A DNA stretch of 64,000 bases, taken from assembly GCA_003184365.1 (NCBI GenBank), contig NKYR01000128.1:1-64000 (forward strand). The letters are read 5' to 3'. Below, piece after piece: positions 22,183-34,328 of the stretch (its first letter is position 1; every line of letters begins with the position of its first letter). The DNA comes from Evernia prunastri. Its lineage: Eukaryota > Ascomycota > Lecanoromycetes > Lecanorales > Parmeliaceae. The position numbers were made by a program, and so were the translations under genes. Under the pieces are notes generated by a model that saw nothing but the letters and a program-made list of their open reading frames with translations, made no database searches and was not told the origin of the DNA.

Positions 22183-25100
22183 TCAAAGCCCGACCCACCG
22201 ACTTAGAAACTCAAACCCATCCCTCACCGCCCCCGCCGCGCCCTTATCCCGCTCAAAGCCAGGATACACATCGAACAAATGCACCGCCCCCTCCACGACC
22301 CTCAACCCGGCCTCCACCCCGGCCTCCACCAGCGCCACGTGCGCCCGCTGCGACTGCTGCCACGGGATCAGATCGTCCCGTGTGCCGTGCACGATGAACG
22401 TCGGCGTGCGGTACTCTCCTCGTCGGATCTGCGCCAGCGGACTCACGGCCGCGATCTGCTCCTGGGTGGGCTCGACGGCGATGTTGTCTGTGGGGTGCGT
22501 GACGAGGGCGGGGCCGTGGAGGAGTACGGGCAGGGTTTGTGCGTTCCGGTTCATGTGCAGCGCGATGCGGGAGCGGGCGTCGCTCGGGGCCAGCCAGCCG
22601 CCGATGCTGCGCGTGGTCGGGGGGACGTTGTAGGCTGTTATGGGCTTGTCGTAGGTTCCCTCGCTGAAGACGCGGGACCCGTCCGGTGGATCCGCTTCTG
22701 AGGGTGTGGGCTCGGCGCCGCGGGGGATGTTGGGTTGGGTCCAGAATGGGTCTTCGTAGTCGGTGGGGCTGTAGAGGGAGAGGATCGCTTGGGGAGGCGG
22801 GATGCCTTGGGCCGGTGCGGTCCAGGCGAGCGTCATGGCTAGGTGGCCGCCGGTTGACCAGCCGATGGCGACGACTTGGGAGCCGTTGGCTCGGATGTTG
22901 GGGCGCTGGAGGGGCAGGTGGGGGAGGGTGTCCCGGGCCCACTTTAGGGCGTCGCATACGTCGTGCATGGGACCTTCGGGGAGGGTGGTTTCGGGACATA
23001 GCCTGTAGTCAACGCTGACTGGGAGGAAGCCTGCGTCGAGAAGGGTTTGGGTTTGCTTTGGGCGGATGTCTTTGCGGGAAAGCATCACGTGGCCTCCGCC
23101 ATGAATCATGAGTGCTGGCGTTGCGTTAGCCGTTACCACGGTCGAGAAGGCATGGTCTCACCAACTGGACGAGACGAGTTGGCGTCGCCAACCTCTTCGG
23201 GATAGTAGATGTCCGCGAGAAGCTCGATGTCTCCTTCCTTCTTAAACAGCACAGTCTCTTGATTTTGCTTTGAGTTTCCTAGACCAGTGGTGGTACCTTG
23301 CCGAAGAGAGGGCAGGTCTTTTGACGGCGAAGCAGTGATCACACGCAGAATCCGTGATTCTTCAGACTCGCCTTCGGTCCAATCTATCCACTGAAATCCA
23401 GCACTGCGTAGGCACTGATCCCACAAGTTTTCATTCGCTAACACGTGCTTGCGACCATCCTCAAATAGCCACCACCCTTCCAATAGCCCAAAGACAAGAT
23501 CAAACCAGAACAAATTCTTGGTCAGCTCCACCAGGCAAAGTATCCCGTCCGGACGAAGCATCCTCTTTATGTTCGAGCAGGAATTTGTCAGGTTCCGCGT
23601 CGCGTGGATGCAATTGGTCGATATGATGATGTCGTACTGGCTGAGATGCTGCGGTGGAGGTGCTTGCTCGATGTCGAGTATTGCATATCGCATGAAACTA
23701 TGCTGGACGAATTTCTTCTTGGCCGCTCCGACCATAGATGAGGAGAGATCTGTGAAGGTGTATTGGAACCTCTGCTTACACGTAGAAAGCAATTTGATTA
23801 AATATGATGTGGTCCCTCCGGTACCCGCTCCTAGCTCGATAACTTTGATCTCGCGCTCCGAGTCGAATTGGCGGAAAACGCTGACGAGATATTGAGCTAG
23901 GAATATCGTACCGGATTTGAACATGGGTGCGTGTGTGTACACATCTTCCAGTAACGATCGAGCCTTGGCGTCGCGAAAGAGTAGACTCAATGGGTCAAGA
24001 CGTCCAGTCAGGCAGTCTGCCAGCTTGTGACCGGTTGTGTGGAGCAATTCGTGTTCAGAGGCGTGCTGAGGGTACTTCATTACCAAAACAGCTCGCAGAG
24101 TTTTCGCAGCAGTTGTCGGACAATTTTTCTCGGTGCGTTGCATGAATCCTGTTTTTCGCGTGATGAGGTCTGCGTCTTCGAGTATCTTGTAATATTGACC
24201 CACAACCTTTGTGTGCTGTGGGTTGTAGTCAATGTCAGGCAGGCGATGACCGGGACTCAACGAGGCTAAGGGGCAACCCAAAGATGTGAAGGCTTCCACA
24301 ACGTACGCGACTACAAGCTCGGCTTGGCCTGGGTAAACCGAGTCGCAAAAGCCGATGAAGCGCGCATCTTGAGCAGCTGAGTCGAACGTGTTTTCGGCGC
24401 TGACAAAACAGTCATGGGCTATGTTTGCGAATGGCTTTTGCGTATCATTATCAGGGTCGACACGGCCATTTCCGTTGGGCACCTGTGTTGACACCAATGG
24501 CTGAAGGTCCCTAGGTCTGTTATTAGAGCTGACAAGAACATTGTCCTTGGGCTTGTTGGACGACGATGGCTGAAGACGATGAAGTAAGGACTGGATGTCG
24601 CTCAACTCTTGAAATTCTGCTGCAGAGATCGTTACTTTAAAACGGGTTTTAATTTCGCTCAAGACTTCCGTGACCATCAGTGAATCCACGCCTAAATCTG
24701 TGAGGGCGGAATCAGGTTGAACGTCGCTGATTGGGATCTCTACGACCTCACTCAGCATATCTTGAACCATTTCCAAAAGTCCGGTTTGATCGTCTTGGCC
24801 TTCGTCGTTGCTTGGTACTACCCCGTTCGTGTTAGGAATATCAGGACCCTTGGACGCCTCGAACTCGTCAGCTTGGTGAAATGTTTCATCTCGCTCTGTT
24901 TTCGCCTCAATGTGCACTGTGTTGATGTCGAGACCGCTTGATCCTTGAATGCCATTCAACTTTGACAGACCCCTCTCCAGAGACTTGAAAGGGATACTTG
25001 TGAATTGAGCTCTCATAAGAGTGAGTACCAGCTCTCCCGAATGATTATCGAGAACCAGAATATCGTTTTCCACACTTCTTTTTGGGGTGAAGTCGAAATT

Positions 25101-28100
25101 TGAATAGACGGTCCATGAGCGTTCGTCCGCTTCATTTTGGCTGTATTGCTCGCTCAAGGCGACTTCACCGATGGCCGTACATACAAAAACCTCGTCGTCC
25201 CTACAGTCCGCCAGACAATTGACATGGATCCCCGCCACTTGAAGGAAGTTATCTATTGCGACCGGATCACAGTAGCCTCGCCCCAAGTTGGCCGGCTGAT
25301 CACTAGGCACTGACACATGGCCGACGACCTCCTGATCCTTTGCAGAGACTCTTTTAACCCCACGGTAGTAGTTAGCATAGTCAACCACCCTACCAAAGGT
25401 CTTGTAAATCATCTTCCCGTTGAGACCGGTCGCGTCGGGGGAGTCCATTATCTGCTCGCATCGTGGAGTCTTGATCAGTCGCTTGAGTGATTGGAAGCGA
25501 CTTGCTGCCGTAGCATCGTTAGGGGCAAGCAATGCAATATTTCCACTGGCATGGGTAGTACGTTCTCTCACATCCTGTGAGCCTCCACTGAAAAGAGCAA
25601 AATCCCACGTCTCATCGCTTGATTTGTTTCTCGTTAGAAGCAAGAAGAGGCCTCCTGCCGGACTCAGCCCCAGAGGGGAAGATATTGTGAGGCCTCGAAT
25701 GTACGGGACTGTTCTCGACGACCCATCCTCGGTCAGAAGTTTTACAGCCCTAATAGCCAATTCGAAGTACATTGAGGCGGGGCAAAGACTGTTATTGAGG
25801 ACCGCATGTCCTCGGGTGCACAGCTCGAATACTTCATGCGTAGGATCAACTGAGAACAATACTTCGTCGCTATTGCCAGTGCCATTCTCCACCAATTCCA
25901 CAAGTTCAGACTGTTTTTCTGTGGCCCTCTTCGCGGTCTCGGTGATGAACTTGATAGAGGACTTGTAATCCATCCAATGCCGCGTCTTTTCGAATTGATA
26001 TGGCGGCAAATCCATCCACGAGAAGCGATTGTGCGCAGGAGCGTAGAATGGCCAAAACTGAGACTTTGAACCGGCCGCCCATAGCTGGCAAGCGGCCTTT
26101 GCAAGATTGCTTTGTGCGCTAGGGCTCCCAAGATCCACAGACTGAAAGATGTGCTGCGCGTCCGAATCGCCTTTCAGGACTCGTCGGGCCATCGCAACGA
26201 TGGAAGATCCAGAACCAGCCTCTAGCCATATACTACTTTTTTGTCGCTCCGCGATTCTTTCAACTGCTTGAGAGAAGTAGACCGGCATGCGAGTGTGTTG
26301 CAAGATCTCAGGAGCACCTATTTCTGACCAACTGCTGTCCAAAGAACAGGTCTCAATTCTCATTGTAGGCTCTTTGAAATCAAGAACCTCTGCTAACTCT
26401 CCTAGGCCTGGCAGTATGCTTTCCGTAAGTCGTGAATGGAACGCGTGCGTGTTCTTCAGTCTTGACATCTTCAGACGCGTTGCCAAAATCTCAGACCCAT
26501 TTTTCTCGATAGCTTCAATAGATGCCCTGCTACCAGCAAGGACAAAGTGCCTTGGTCCATTGTAGCAGGCAATGTCGGCTTCACAAGACGGATGTTGTAT
26601 CTTTGTCTGGGCCAACAGTGTCTCTACATCTTGACTATCTCCTTCGACGGACAGCATGACTCCAGTTTCAGAACCCCACTGATCCCGAATGAGACGAGCA
26701 CGCGTTGAGATCAGACTCAGACCGTCTGCCAGTGACAAGCAGTCTGCCACGCACAGAGCCGTTAGCTGACCAAAGCTGTGACCTATTAGGATCTCCACTT
26801 TCAGCCCGCACTCCAGCCAGGACTTTGCGCTAGCATATTGAATTGAAAACAACATGCAGTGCAAGCTCACAACGTCCTCAATCGGCTCCGTCCGGAAGAT
26901 TTCTGGGAAGAGACTCGGAAGACCTAAAGCTTGACACACTGAGTCACACTCCGCCTAATACGAGATCATTAGCATGTAACACGTCAATTTTATCTTCCAG
27001 CTGCGTCTGCAGAATCCAAATTGTTGAGAACACTGGCCAGCCTATTGGCCAAGACCGGTGTACAATGTCCTTGACGCACACTTCACGTCAAAGTGCACGA
27101 AAGAACGAATAACACTTACCAAATGGATTTGAAGAGGCCTGCAATTGTAGAACAATTCTTCGGAGATGTTGACTGTTTTTCCGCTCTGGCCTGAAAAGCA
27201 GAGGACTACGGGAAGCTTGGGATCGGCCATCTTCGTAAGGCTGTCTGGTGCCGTAGCCACAGCTCCGAGTTGATGAGAAAGAGAGGTAAGATCCGAGGCC
27301 GTGCAGGTCCAGGAGTATTCGAATGCATGGTTCTGCTTCCTAGCCAGATTGTACGACAGGCTGGCGAGTGCGTTGTCTACATGCGTTTCCCGAGTTCGCG
27401 TCACAAACGATTGCAAAGCCGCACAATAAGACAAGAGGCTTTCGGGCGATTTTGCGGCGATGAAGAATGGGTACTCTGGCGGGTCAACACTGGCTGAGAC
27501 TCCGTTCGTTTCCAACCTTTTCCTTTCGGACACGCAGTGTTCTTGTAGAAAGATGGCAGCGTTGCTTCCAGCAGCCCCGTAATTGTTGATGACTGCACTG
27601 AGCTTCCGGGGAGCCCACGGCTGAGAATGCTCCGGAACAGACATGCGATCGGACTTTAACGAAGAAATCTTCGGGCTTAGCGATTTAAAATTGGCTTGCT
27701 TCGGTATTGTACGGTTTTGAATCATGAGCATTGCTTTGAGGAGCGCTGCAATACCGGACGCAGCTTCAGCGTGCCCGATGTTGTCTTTTACAGAGCCCAG
27801 GAATAGCTCCTCGGTACGATTTGCCCCGCCAAACGTACGGCGAATACTCTCCCACTCAATTGGATCGCCCACAGGAGTACCTGTCACGGATGTAGTTAGC
27901 AAATTTTGATCCACTAATCTGATTAGTGACTCACCAGTGCCATGGGCTTCAACGTAAGAGACCTCGGTGGGATCTACACCAGAAGCGGACAAAGCTCGTC
28001 GATAGAGGGAGCTTTGTGATTCGGACACAGGTACCGTAATTGGTGTACAATTGGAACCCTGGTTGACTGCCGACCCCGCAATGACCCCCAAGACAGAATC

Positions 28101-30481
28101 TCCATCCGCTATGGCGCGCTCCAAAGGCTTGAGCACAACAAGGCCTGCGCCTTCACCGCGACAATATCCGTTGGCGTCGGCATCGAATGCCTTTGATGCC
28201 CCAGTAGGGCTCAGGAAAGATGCACCGGCTAGGTTTTGGAACAATGCTGGACTTGTCATGATATTTACGCCGCCTGCAACAGCCATAGAGCATTCTTTCG
28301 TCTGGAGTGCCTAGAGTCCTAATGTCAGTATCCGCCAACTTTGACCAGCCACGAGTTTTAATAACATGATAGACGTAACATTTCTCGGTCTACGGAACAT
28401 GTAGATCTCTTTCCCTTGCTTACAAGCGGTACACACGATGTTTCTTTGACTTCTTGGTGCTAGACGTCTGCTTGAAAAAGAATTCAACACTCACCTTGCA
28501 CGCAGAATGAATAGCAACAGCCGAAGAAGAACACGCGGTGTCGTAGGTTATCGAAGGACCACTCCATCCGAAATGATGGCTCACTTTTCCACTGACGAAC
28601 GCTCTCAGGGTGCCCGAGGCTGAAAAGGCGGTCGCATTATGCGAAGCAACGTTATCTCCGTAGTCAACGGCCCCGACTCCAACATAGCAGCCTATGTCGC
28701 TCGGTTGCTCATCCGATCGAAGACCGAAGTATCCAGCCGATTCCATGGCTTCGTACGCGACTTGAAGTAATAGTCGTTGTTGCGGATCCATCGACTTTGC
28801 CTCGCGGCCTGAAATGCCAAAGAACCGATTGTCGAACGCGTCTGGATCGCGGAGGAAGTTGCCAAAGAAAGGGCCCTTGGGATCCCGCCATAGTTGTGAT
28901 ATGTCGAACCGATCTTTAGGCAAATGCCGTACAGCGCATACACCCGACTTGATCATCTGCCAAAATTGTTCTGGTGAGTCGGCTTCAGGGAATCGACACG
29001 CCATGCCAACAACCGCAACCGCAGATCCAGGGACTGCGGTGTCTGCAGCATGGAGATGGTTTTGCGTTACTGGCTCAGGATGCGACACTGGCTGGTAAGG
29101 TACGCTTTGCCTGCGAGCCACTCCATTTGGAATTTGAGACTCGAAAGGCTGAGATCTCAGCTCAGTGGTTATTGAGCGAGGCATAAATGATCCTGCGCCC
29201 ACCGTGATTATTTCGACCTTCTTACTCCCGATACTAGCAACAACAGCTCTCACCGTTCGAAACCATTGCGACTGCTCAGCCAAGATCGAATCCAAAGCAA
29301 CGTCATGCAGAGGATCTTGTATTATGAGATCAGAGGTGGATTGCGATCTCAGTGGGAAAACCTTGCGTTCGTTGATTGGGAATTGAAAACGCGTATCTGT
29401 CTTGCAAAGATCTTTCAGAGATTGGACGGCGGCTGAATGAATTGGGTGATGGAATCGTCCATGCAAGCCGATGGAATGCCACGATAGTCCCCCTGTCGAT
29501 AATTGATGTGCAAATGAGCTCGAATCACGTATTGGCACAGTTACTGTGACGCTATTCTTGTCGGTGATGCAGGAGATGTATGCCTAAGTAAGCCATTAGT
29601 AACACAAAATATATTTTTCCGGAGATACATTGCTTGGCAAATCTGTAAAGCAGGAAGTTTGGGAATTCGAGCCGCGCGAGAGCAAGAAACGATCGGAGTC
29701 CCATTGATATCTACAGAGGTCTCTCTTTGGAGCCTGATGTCTGTAGGTACCAAAAGCCATCTGCCGTTTCTACGATAAAAGGACCAAGAGAGACTCTCCT
29801 ATGAGAAAAGGTATGGCAACTCACACTTGGGTAAGAGCTCAATGTGCTTTCGAAATGTGCCTGCTCCAACTCCGTCTTCCAGCGGACAGCAAAAGAGCAA
29901 CTGCGATCAAGTTGGTTGAGAAAGATTCCTTCATCACGATCCACGATAGAGCCGATACAGACAGCAAGCCGGAGAGCGATTGCTGAGTTATGCTGGAATT
30001 CTGTCCTGTCTCGTGAGCATGCAACAGCGGCGGCAACTAGAAAGCCGACGCAGAATCCTTGGACATCTCCCAGTCCAGAGTCTTCCTCGAAAAGATTCGG
30101 GAACGCCGTCCCCACTGCTTCTTCGTCGAGGCGAAGAAACTCGACAATTTGAGAGATAACTGTAAGGGGAGCCAACAAGATGTTGTTCAATCCCGTGACA
30201 TTGGGCAGGGTACCGACTTCAAAAAATCGACAGAGCTGGTTCAGTTGCTCTGCTCCTGGGACTTTGTTGAGATGCGCGCAGGCCTGTTGGAGCGTTGGCC
30301 AAAGGGACGGCAGTTCTCTGATAGCGTCAACAAGGAATATTAGACTTGTATTGCCCACTATGGACTCTCGTAGCTCCAAGAGACGCTCCTCTGTGAAGTG
30401 CGTAGACTGGGGACCGAAAAGAAGGACCAGAGGGGCATTCATTGATGCGTCCCCGTTGACAGTAGGACGTGTTATGGCCAT
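22183..30481 (-). CDS. Non-reducing polyketide synthase, SAT-KS-AT-PT-ACP-CMeT-TE
   Basis: Six exons (30481-29825, 29583-28495, 28310-27935, 27880-27120, 26954-23162, 23114-22183) keep phase and give 2,535 aa. SAT carries GFCVGF with Cys144. KS starts near 406, with Cys570 in DTACSSS, His in EAHGTG (about 705) and His in KDNIGH (about 744). AT has GHSFGQ, Ser1021. The product-template domain has H1344 (TRGHAVLNNSLCPAS) and D1529 (AIDNFLQVAGIH). One ACP has Ser1719 in GVDSL. The C-methyltransferase shows VIELGAGTGG near 1999-2008. The C-terminal alpha/beta-hydrolase TE has LMIHGGGH and GWSTGGH, Ser2312. This order is that of fungal synthases making C-methylated orsellinate-type acids, including dimethylorsellinate synthases such as AusA. 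All catalytic residues looked for are present, so the enzyme looks functional. The exact product, chain length and number of methylations cannot be read from sequence. Confidence 0.95.
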
Positions 30482-31357
30482 CTTTCCTCAGGTTCAATTC
30501 TGCGACGCCGCTGTTCCAAGAAAAGGAGCAGTGAAGAAAGGTAATATTTAGCTTCGTGTTACGGCTGATTGCCAGAATGGTAACTTTGGGTTGCCAGTAA
30601 ACACTGAGATAGAAAGCCAAAAAAGAATTGATGTAGACTTTGTACGGATAGCTCTTCAGTGAGTAAAGGGCAATCGTCATCAGAAAATCTCCCAAATGAA
30701 GAGCCGACCTTGCCAAGCTGATCACGATCCAGATGGGCCTTTTTGGTTCCGACCTGGGACTCGGCAGCCAAGTCGAGAGGGTAGATCGAGTATGGGCAGT
30801 GGCTCCGGTCCACTCTCGCAAGACACAAGTCATGCTTGTCTTGCGCTTTGCTGACGGGATTTCGGTCACGGTCCTCCAGGCGATCACTCAGGGTAGGATT
30901 TGACGAGCAAGAAATGGACAGCGAACACTTTGTATGACCAAAGTAAGCATGCTCCTTCCCTTGGGCATAATCTCACGTGCGAATACTTCGGATCGCTGTT
31001 GGAGTCGGGGGCCGTAAGGTACATGCTACAAACAGAAACGGAACCAAGTAAGAATGAACCTGTGCACTGTAATACCAAATTTGCAACTGTGGTGACTAGA
31101 ACCTGGAGGCGAGCAGCGGATAAGGCAGATAAGCATCGATTCGCAAATTCTTTCTAGACAATGTACGACTTGGTTGACGCTGTCAGTGAACAGCTGATTG
31201 CCACAAACGAATTGGGGTTTCGCCAAACCGGATTTTGGTCCCGAGTAGTCTGCCCTGCAGCTAGAATAGGATAAGTTCAAGCTCAGCCCTGAGCGTCCGG
31301 TTGGTTCTATTCTTACTGGATATATGCCAAAAGGAGGCTGGACGCTCGTTTTGAGCG
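30482..31357. promoter_or_regulatory. Divergent promoter region between PKS and P450
   Basis: 876 bp separate the PKS start (minus) and the P450 start (plus). This arrangement allows co-regulation of the two genes. Reading both strands I saw CGG triplets (for example GTCCGGTTGG near 31296 and CGGATCGC near 30988) but no repeated dyad that would point to one factor. Confidence 0.6.
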
Positions 31358-33338
31358 ATGGAAATTATTTCACACTTCTTACAGACAAACATGTATGAGA
31401 AACCAAGCGCGCCCATTGTGGCCGCTGGATTCCTCCTTGCGTACCTCTGCTATCACATATTTTGTACATATTGGAAACATAAGAATATCCCCGGTCCATT
31501 TTGGGCACAGTTCACAAACCTCCAGCGAGTGGGGTGGGTGAGAAGTAAACGAGCCCACGAGATACATCAGAACCTGCATGATCAGTATGGGGATTGCGTA
31601 CAATTCGGACCAAATATGGTGTCCATATCGGACCCGGCTGCCATTCCAGTTGTGTATCCTATGCGGCCGGGTTTCCCAAAGGTGGGTCTCTATATCTATT
31701 ATGGAACCTTCCCAAAAACCCCCTCGCAGTGCAACCAGAATGAAGGTTTTCACACGGGGCTTACTGACGGCCATGTTCTATCTAGAGCAACTTTTACAGA
31801 AGCCTCATGCCATACACAAAGAAAGGATCTTTACCGGCAGTCTTCAACACTCGAGACGAGACGCTTCACAAGCAGTTGAAGACTCCGATAGCACCTATCT
31901 TCTCCTTGTCCAACACCGTCACCTTCGAGGTATTCGCGGATGAAGTGTTGAGAGTGCTCTTCCATCAAATAAACGAGCGCTATGTAGAGCCCCACAAGAC
32001 CTTCGATCTTGGAGATTGGCTGCAGTATTTCGCGTTTGATGTCATGGGCACCTTGACTTTCTCAAAGAGATATGGCTTTCTGGAAAATGGCACTGATGTG
32101 AACGGGATGCTTCGGACAATTGCAGAATACTTTCAGAAGGCAGCGCCGGTAGGTTCTCAGCTACACTCTCGGTCACATTAGTGCTTCTATCAACAGCAGA
32201 GATACCGCGTGTGGATGGAAACTGCTGACAGTATTTCCTCAAAGTATACCCAAATCCCCTGGTTTGATTATTGGTGGAACAAGAACTCATGGGTAGCCAT
32301 GTGGCGGCGGCCAAGTGGCATGTCAATACTCAAAATCGTAGGCGATTGCTGCAATGATAGACAACAGAAGGCGAAAATTCAGAGCAGCGCCGAGGAGGCC
32401 ATTCAGGTCAATAACAGAGATATGCTGTCACGATTTATGGAGGTTCAGAAGACGAATTCCTCGGTCCCCCCGTGGTGAGACTGTTCCTGCTTCTCCGTTA
32501 TTGACATTGCCATTGGGGAGTCACACAACTGACTAAGATATCAATTCGTAGGGCACTAGAAGCATGGTCCTTTTCTAATGTCATTGCTGGCTCAGATTCA
32601 ACTGGAGCTGTCATGCGCACTGTGTGGTACAATCTTTTAGCGCATCCATCGACGATGCGCCGTCTCTACGATGAACTCATAGAAGTAGAGAAGAATCAGG
32701 GTCTCTCGCGGCCTTTCCCAGCCTGGAATGAAGTGCGCGACTTGCCGTACCTGGATGCCTGCGTCAATGAGGCGGTACGCTTACATCCACCATTCTGTTT
32801 GCCGTTCGAGCGAGTCGTACCTCAGGGAGGAGTCACGATCTGCGGGAGATATCTTCCGGCTGGTACCGTTGTCGGCATGAGCCCCTATGTGGTGAACCGG
32901 CATCGACCAACTTTTGGGGAGGATGCTGATGCATGGCGGCCGGAAAGATGGCTGGAGCATGACGATGAGCACAACAGAAAGCTCGAGCATAGTGTACTGA
33001 CAGTGAGTCCTCATCGATGATGGAAAACACTTTCATGTTCCCCTTCATAATTTACTCCATTGGATGTGGCTGATGGAGAGATGTAGTGGGGCGCTGGTAG
33101 GCGCGTCTGTCTAGGAAAGAACATTGCGTTGTTGGAGCTGAAAAAGATTGTTCCTGCTCTTCTTCTTAACTACGAGGTGAGTTTCTCCGAAGACCCATTG
33201 CAAGCAACAATGTGACCATCTGACATTTCATTATAGCTTGAGCTCGTGGATCCTTCCACGTACGTTGTAGAAAATTCGTGGTTCTTCAGGCAAAAAGGCT
33301 TGATCGTGAAGATCAAGAAGCGCACCACGACGGAGTGA
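31358..33338 (+). CDS. Cytochrome P450 (pisatin demethylase-like), six exons
   Basis: Exons 31358-31681, 31786-32148, 32245-32474, 32552-33002, 33087-33176 and 33237-33338 are in phase and give 519 aa. An N-terminal membrane anchor (about residues 12-35) is followed by the Pro-rich hinge NIPGPFW. Family segments include PYTKKGSLPAVFNTRDE, the I-helix AGSDSTG, the ExxR region (VNEAVRL) and the PERW region. The heme loop reads WGAGRRVCLGKN, so the usual first Phe of FxxGxRxCxG is Trp; the Cys ligand is present. A second ATG at 31391 is an alternative start. The resemblance is to the pisatin-demethylase/benzoate-hydroxylase side of fungal P450s. Divergence from the PKS across a shared promoter suggests it oxidises the aromatic polyketide. 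Confidence 0.9.
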
Positions 33339-34328
33339 AGTTGGTCTTTTGGGGGGCGCCACAATCACCGCTTGTACGGACAACGGAAGGAGAGGGCGGC
33401 CTACGAGAGGATTGGGATTGTCCTTGCAGCATGTGTAATTGACGCATCTTGCGGAATTCCCAAAGCGTCAAGGCTCCTTGTGCTGGTAGCGGCTCTCTAA
33501 GCCACTGAATGTAGATTGCACGGTTGCGCTACTCTTCCATCTCCACTTGCCATGGTGCTTGGCGTGTAGTCCATGCTCTTTCTGAAACGATGGGAGGCTA
33601 GGCCGTCAGGAGCGCCATTCTGCTGCCGTTGCGCATTCGCCTGAGGTGTCCTCGTAGACTGCCGCCCAATTCCTAAACTGCCTTCCCGTTGTCTAAGCCG
33701 ACTCTTGAAAGGATTGGTACTGGATCATGGTAGAGAATCCGGTCTGGTACTCCAATTTGTAAGCTCATCCTTATCTCATTCCTCTCGCTACTCACGATCG
33801 TAGGGTACAGGGATAAGGATCGCTTGCGGGGGAACCAGGGCTTGCGACGCAAAGGTGTTCAGGTGGGGTAATTCACTCGAGGAGAGAGTCTCTGAGATTT
33901 CAGGATCAAGGGGAAAACAAGGATGAGACGAGCTATGGTCTGGCTCGCAATCGTTGCCCGTTTTTATGCCTGGACTTGGTCTCCAGACGCGATGTGGTTC
34001 TTGTGGTAAGATTAGCATCGACTCTAGCGCCTGCAAATCCTTGTCAGAGCTTGGCACAAGAAATTCTTTGCATCATCCCGCAAAAGCTAAAATACATTGT
34101 AGCTGCTTTTCTATCTGCTCGATAATCGAAGAGTGAGCGTATACAGTTGGGAAATACAGCGGACCGGCATTTACAATCCTCGACCGCCATGCTTGCAAAA
34201 GAGCCCCGCGGCTTCTGCCCGCGGATCTCGAACCCCCGTCAAAACTTATAGGTCCAGTATCAACGTGTTGTGTTGCCCCTCGTCTGTCTTTTTTTAGGGA
34301 AAAAGGCGCGCGGGTGGGAGGAGGGACA
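33339..34328. other. Intergenic, 1 kb, between convergent P450 and GMC genes
   Basis: No gene is seen. A GGTTCGA phrase near 34225-34235 on the minus strand was examined as a tRNA T-arm and rejected. GCGGCTTCTGCCCGCGG near 34210 is a short GC inverted repeat. Confidence 0.5.

Noticed and set aside
30327..30887. A 186-codon minus-strand frame overlapping the PKS start
   Set aside because: It is out of frame with the SAT domain and has no recognisable sequence; the PKS start at 30481 is clear.
34200..34290. GGTTCGA phrase on the minus strand as a possible tRNA T-arm
   Set aside because: No acceptor, D or anticodon stems could be folded around it.
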